Shown here piece after piece: positions 14,933 through 15,022 of a stretch of 15,022 nt of DNA. Position numbers and translations under genes: made by a program. The notes under the pieces were generated by a model. The model made no database searches. It was not told the DNA's origin and saw only the letters and a list, made by a program, of their open reading frames with translations. The stretch comes from JBCCTX01 sp964468435 (lineage in GTDB: Bacteria > Bacteroidota > Bacteroidia > J057), in contig CAYXVE010000086.1 in assembly GCA_964468435.1 (NCBI GenBank), forward strand, positions 1-15,022, in the 5' to 3' direction. Each line of letters opens with the position of its first letter. Position 1 is the stretch's first letter.

Positions 14933-15022
14933 TCATAGGCTTATCTTTCCTTCTTTCAGGACCAAATTTCGATAGGGGAAAGGGATCTCAATACCTTCTT
15001 CATCAAAACGTTGCTTGATCTT
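14933..15022 (-). CDS. MscS-family mechanosensitive channel, C-terminal end (cut by the window)
   Basis: The last 29 codons and TGA of a minus-strand gene that starts beyond the window. The sequence KIKQRFDEEGIEIPFPYRNL matches the conserved end of MscS-type channels (IK+RFDEEGIEIPFPQ), which open under membrane tension during osmotic downshock. It is followed by a short tail LVLKEGKISL. Only the cytoplasmic C-terminal beta-barrel edge is visible here, so membrane topology and subtype cannot be judged. It lies 43 bp upstream of the DUF2461 gene in the same direction. Confidence 0.8.
   Translation of the reverse strand, partial: KIKQRFDEEGIEIPFPYRNLVLKEGKISL

Noticed and set aside
1..15022. 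CRISPR arrays, tRNA or rRNA genes, integrase/transposase genes, toxin-antitoxin pairs or phage-defence operons
   Set aside because: I found no regularly spaced repeats, no tRNA-like cloverleaf, no rRNA-like stretch and no transposase or defence motifs. The Uma2 gene alone is not evidence of a defence system.

Overview
The window (about 43-45% G+C by eye) looks like chromosomal DNA of a Bacteroidota species, probably a Cytophagales-type environmental bacterium. The evidence is a SusC/SusD outer-membrane uptake pair, a metalloprotease with a C-terminal type IX secretion (Por/T9SS) sorting domain, signal peptides ending in Ala-Gln or Ser-Gln, TAnnTTTG promoter-like motifs and no strong Shine-Dalgarno sequences. 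The genus is inference.

Layout. 1-447: degraded DNA holding a C-terminal scrap of a sulfatase (minus). 520-774: a SemiSWEET sugar transporter (plus), with a terminator at 884-916. 1050-5739: susC and susD (plus), ending at a strong hairpin. 5812-7959: a secreted 715-residue protein (minus) with an N-terminal propeller-like half and a C-terminal Trp/His/Asp-rich helical half of unknown function. 8219-8776: a Uma2-family (DUF820) nuclease-fold gene (plus) behind a perfect 15-bp palindrome. 8788-10303: a molybdopterin oxidoreductase of the FdhF/YdeP type (minus), broken by a nonsense codon and a large internal deletion. 10284-11141: an intact fdhD (minus), which normally serves such an oxidoreductase. 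11259-12044: an RraA-fold aldolase-like protein with a signal peptide (plus). 12045-12356: a gene-free stretch full of inverted repeats. 12357-13547: a secreted M43 (pappalysin-like) metalloprotease with a T9SS sorting domain (minus). 13694-14221: two gene remnants with their 5' ends fused, a GyrI-like effector-binding domain (minus) and a sialate O-acetylesterase-type SGNH hydrolase (plus). 14209-14889: a DUF2461 protein (minus). 14933-15022: the C-terminus of an MscS-type channel (minus).

How the genes may work together. SusC and SusD form a TonB-dependent uptake complex for an oligomeric nutrient. The SemiSWEET could move sugars across the inner membrane, and the 715-residue secreted protein could act on the polymer or sense it. 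The sulfatase and acetylesterase remnants suggest that the ancestral locus handled a decorated (sulfated or acetylated) glycan and has since lost enzymes. That functional link is inference.

The main pattern beyond ordinary annotation is gene decay. Four separate remnants lie within 15 kb, two of them with large internal deletions that left both ends recognisable, while the accessory gene fdhD stays open. I did not see a convincing complete new multi-gene system. The best candidates for new biology are the 715-residue two-part secreted protein and the exported RraA-like protein.
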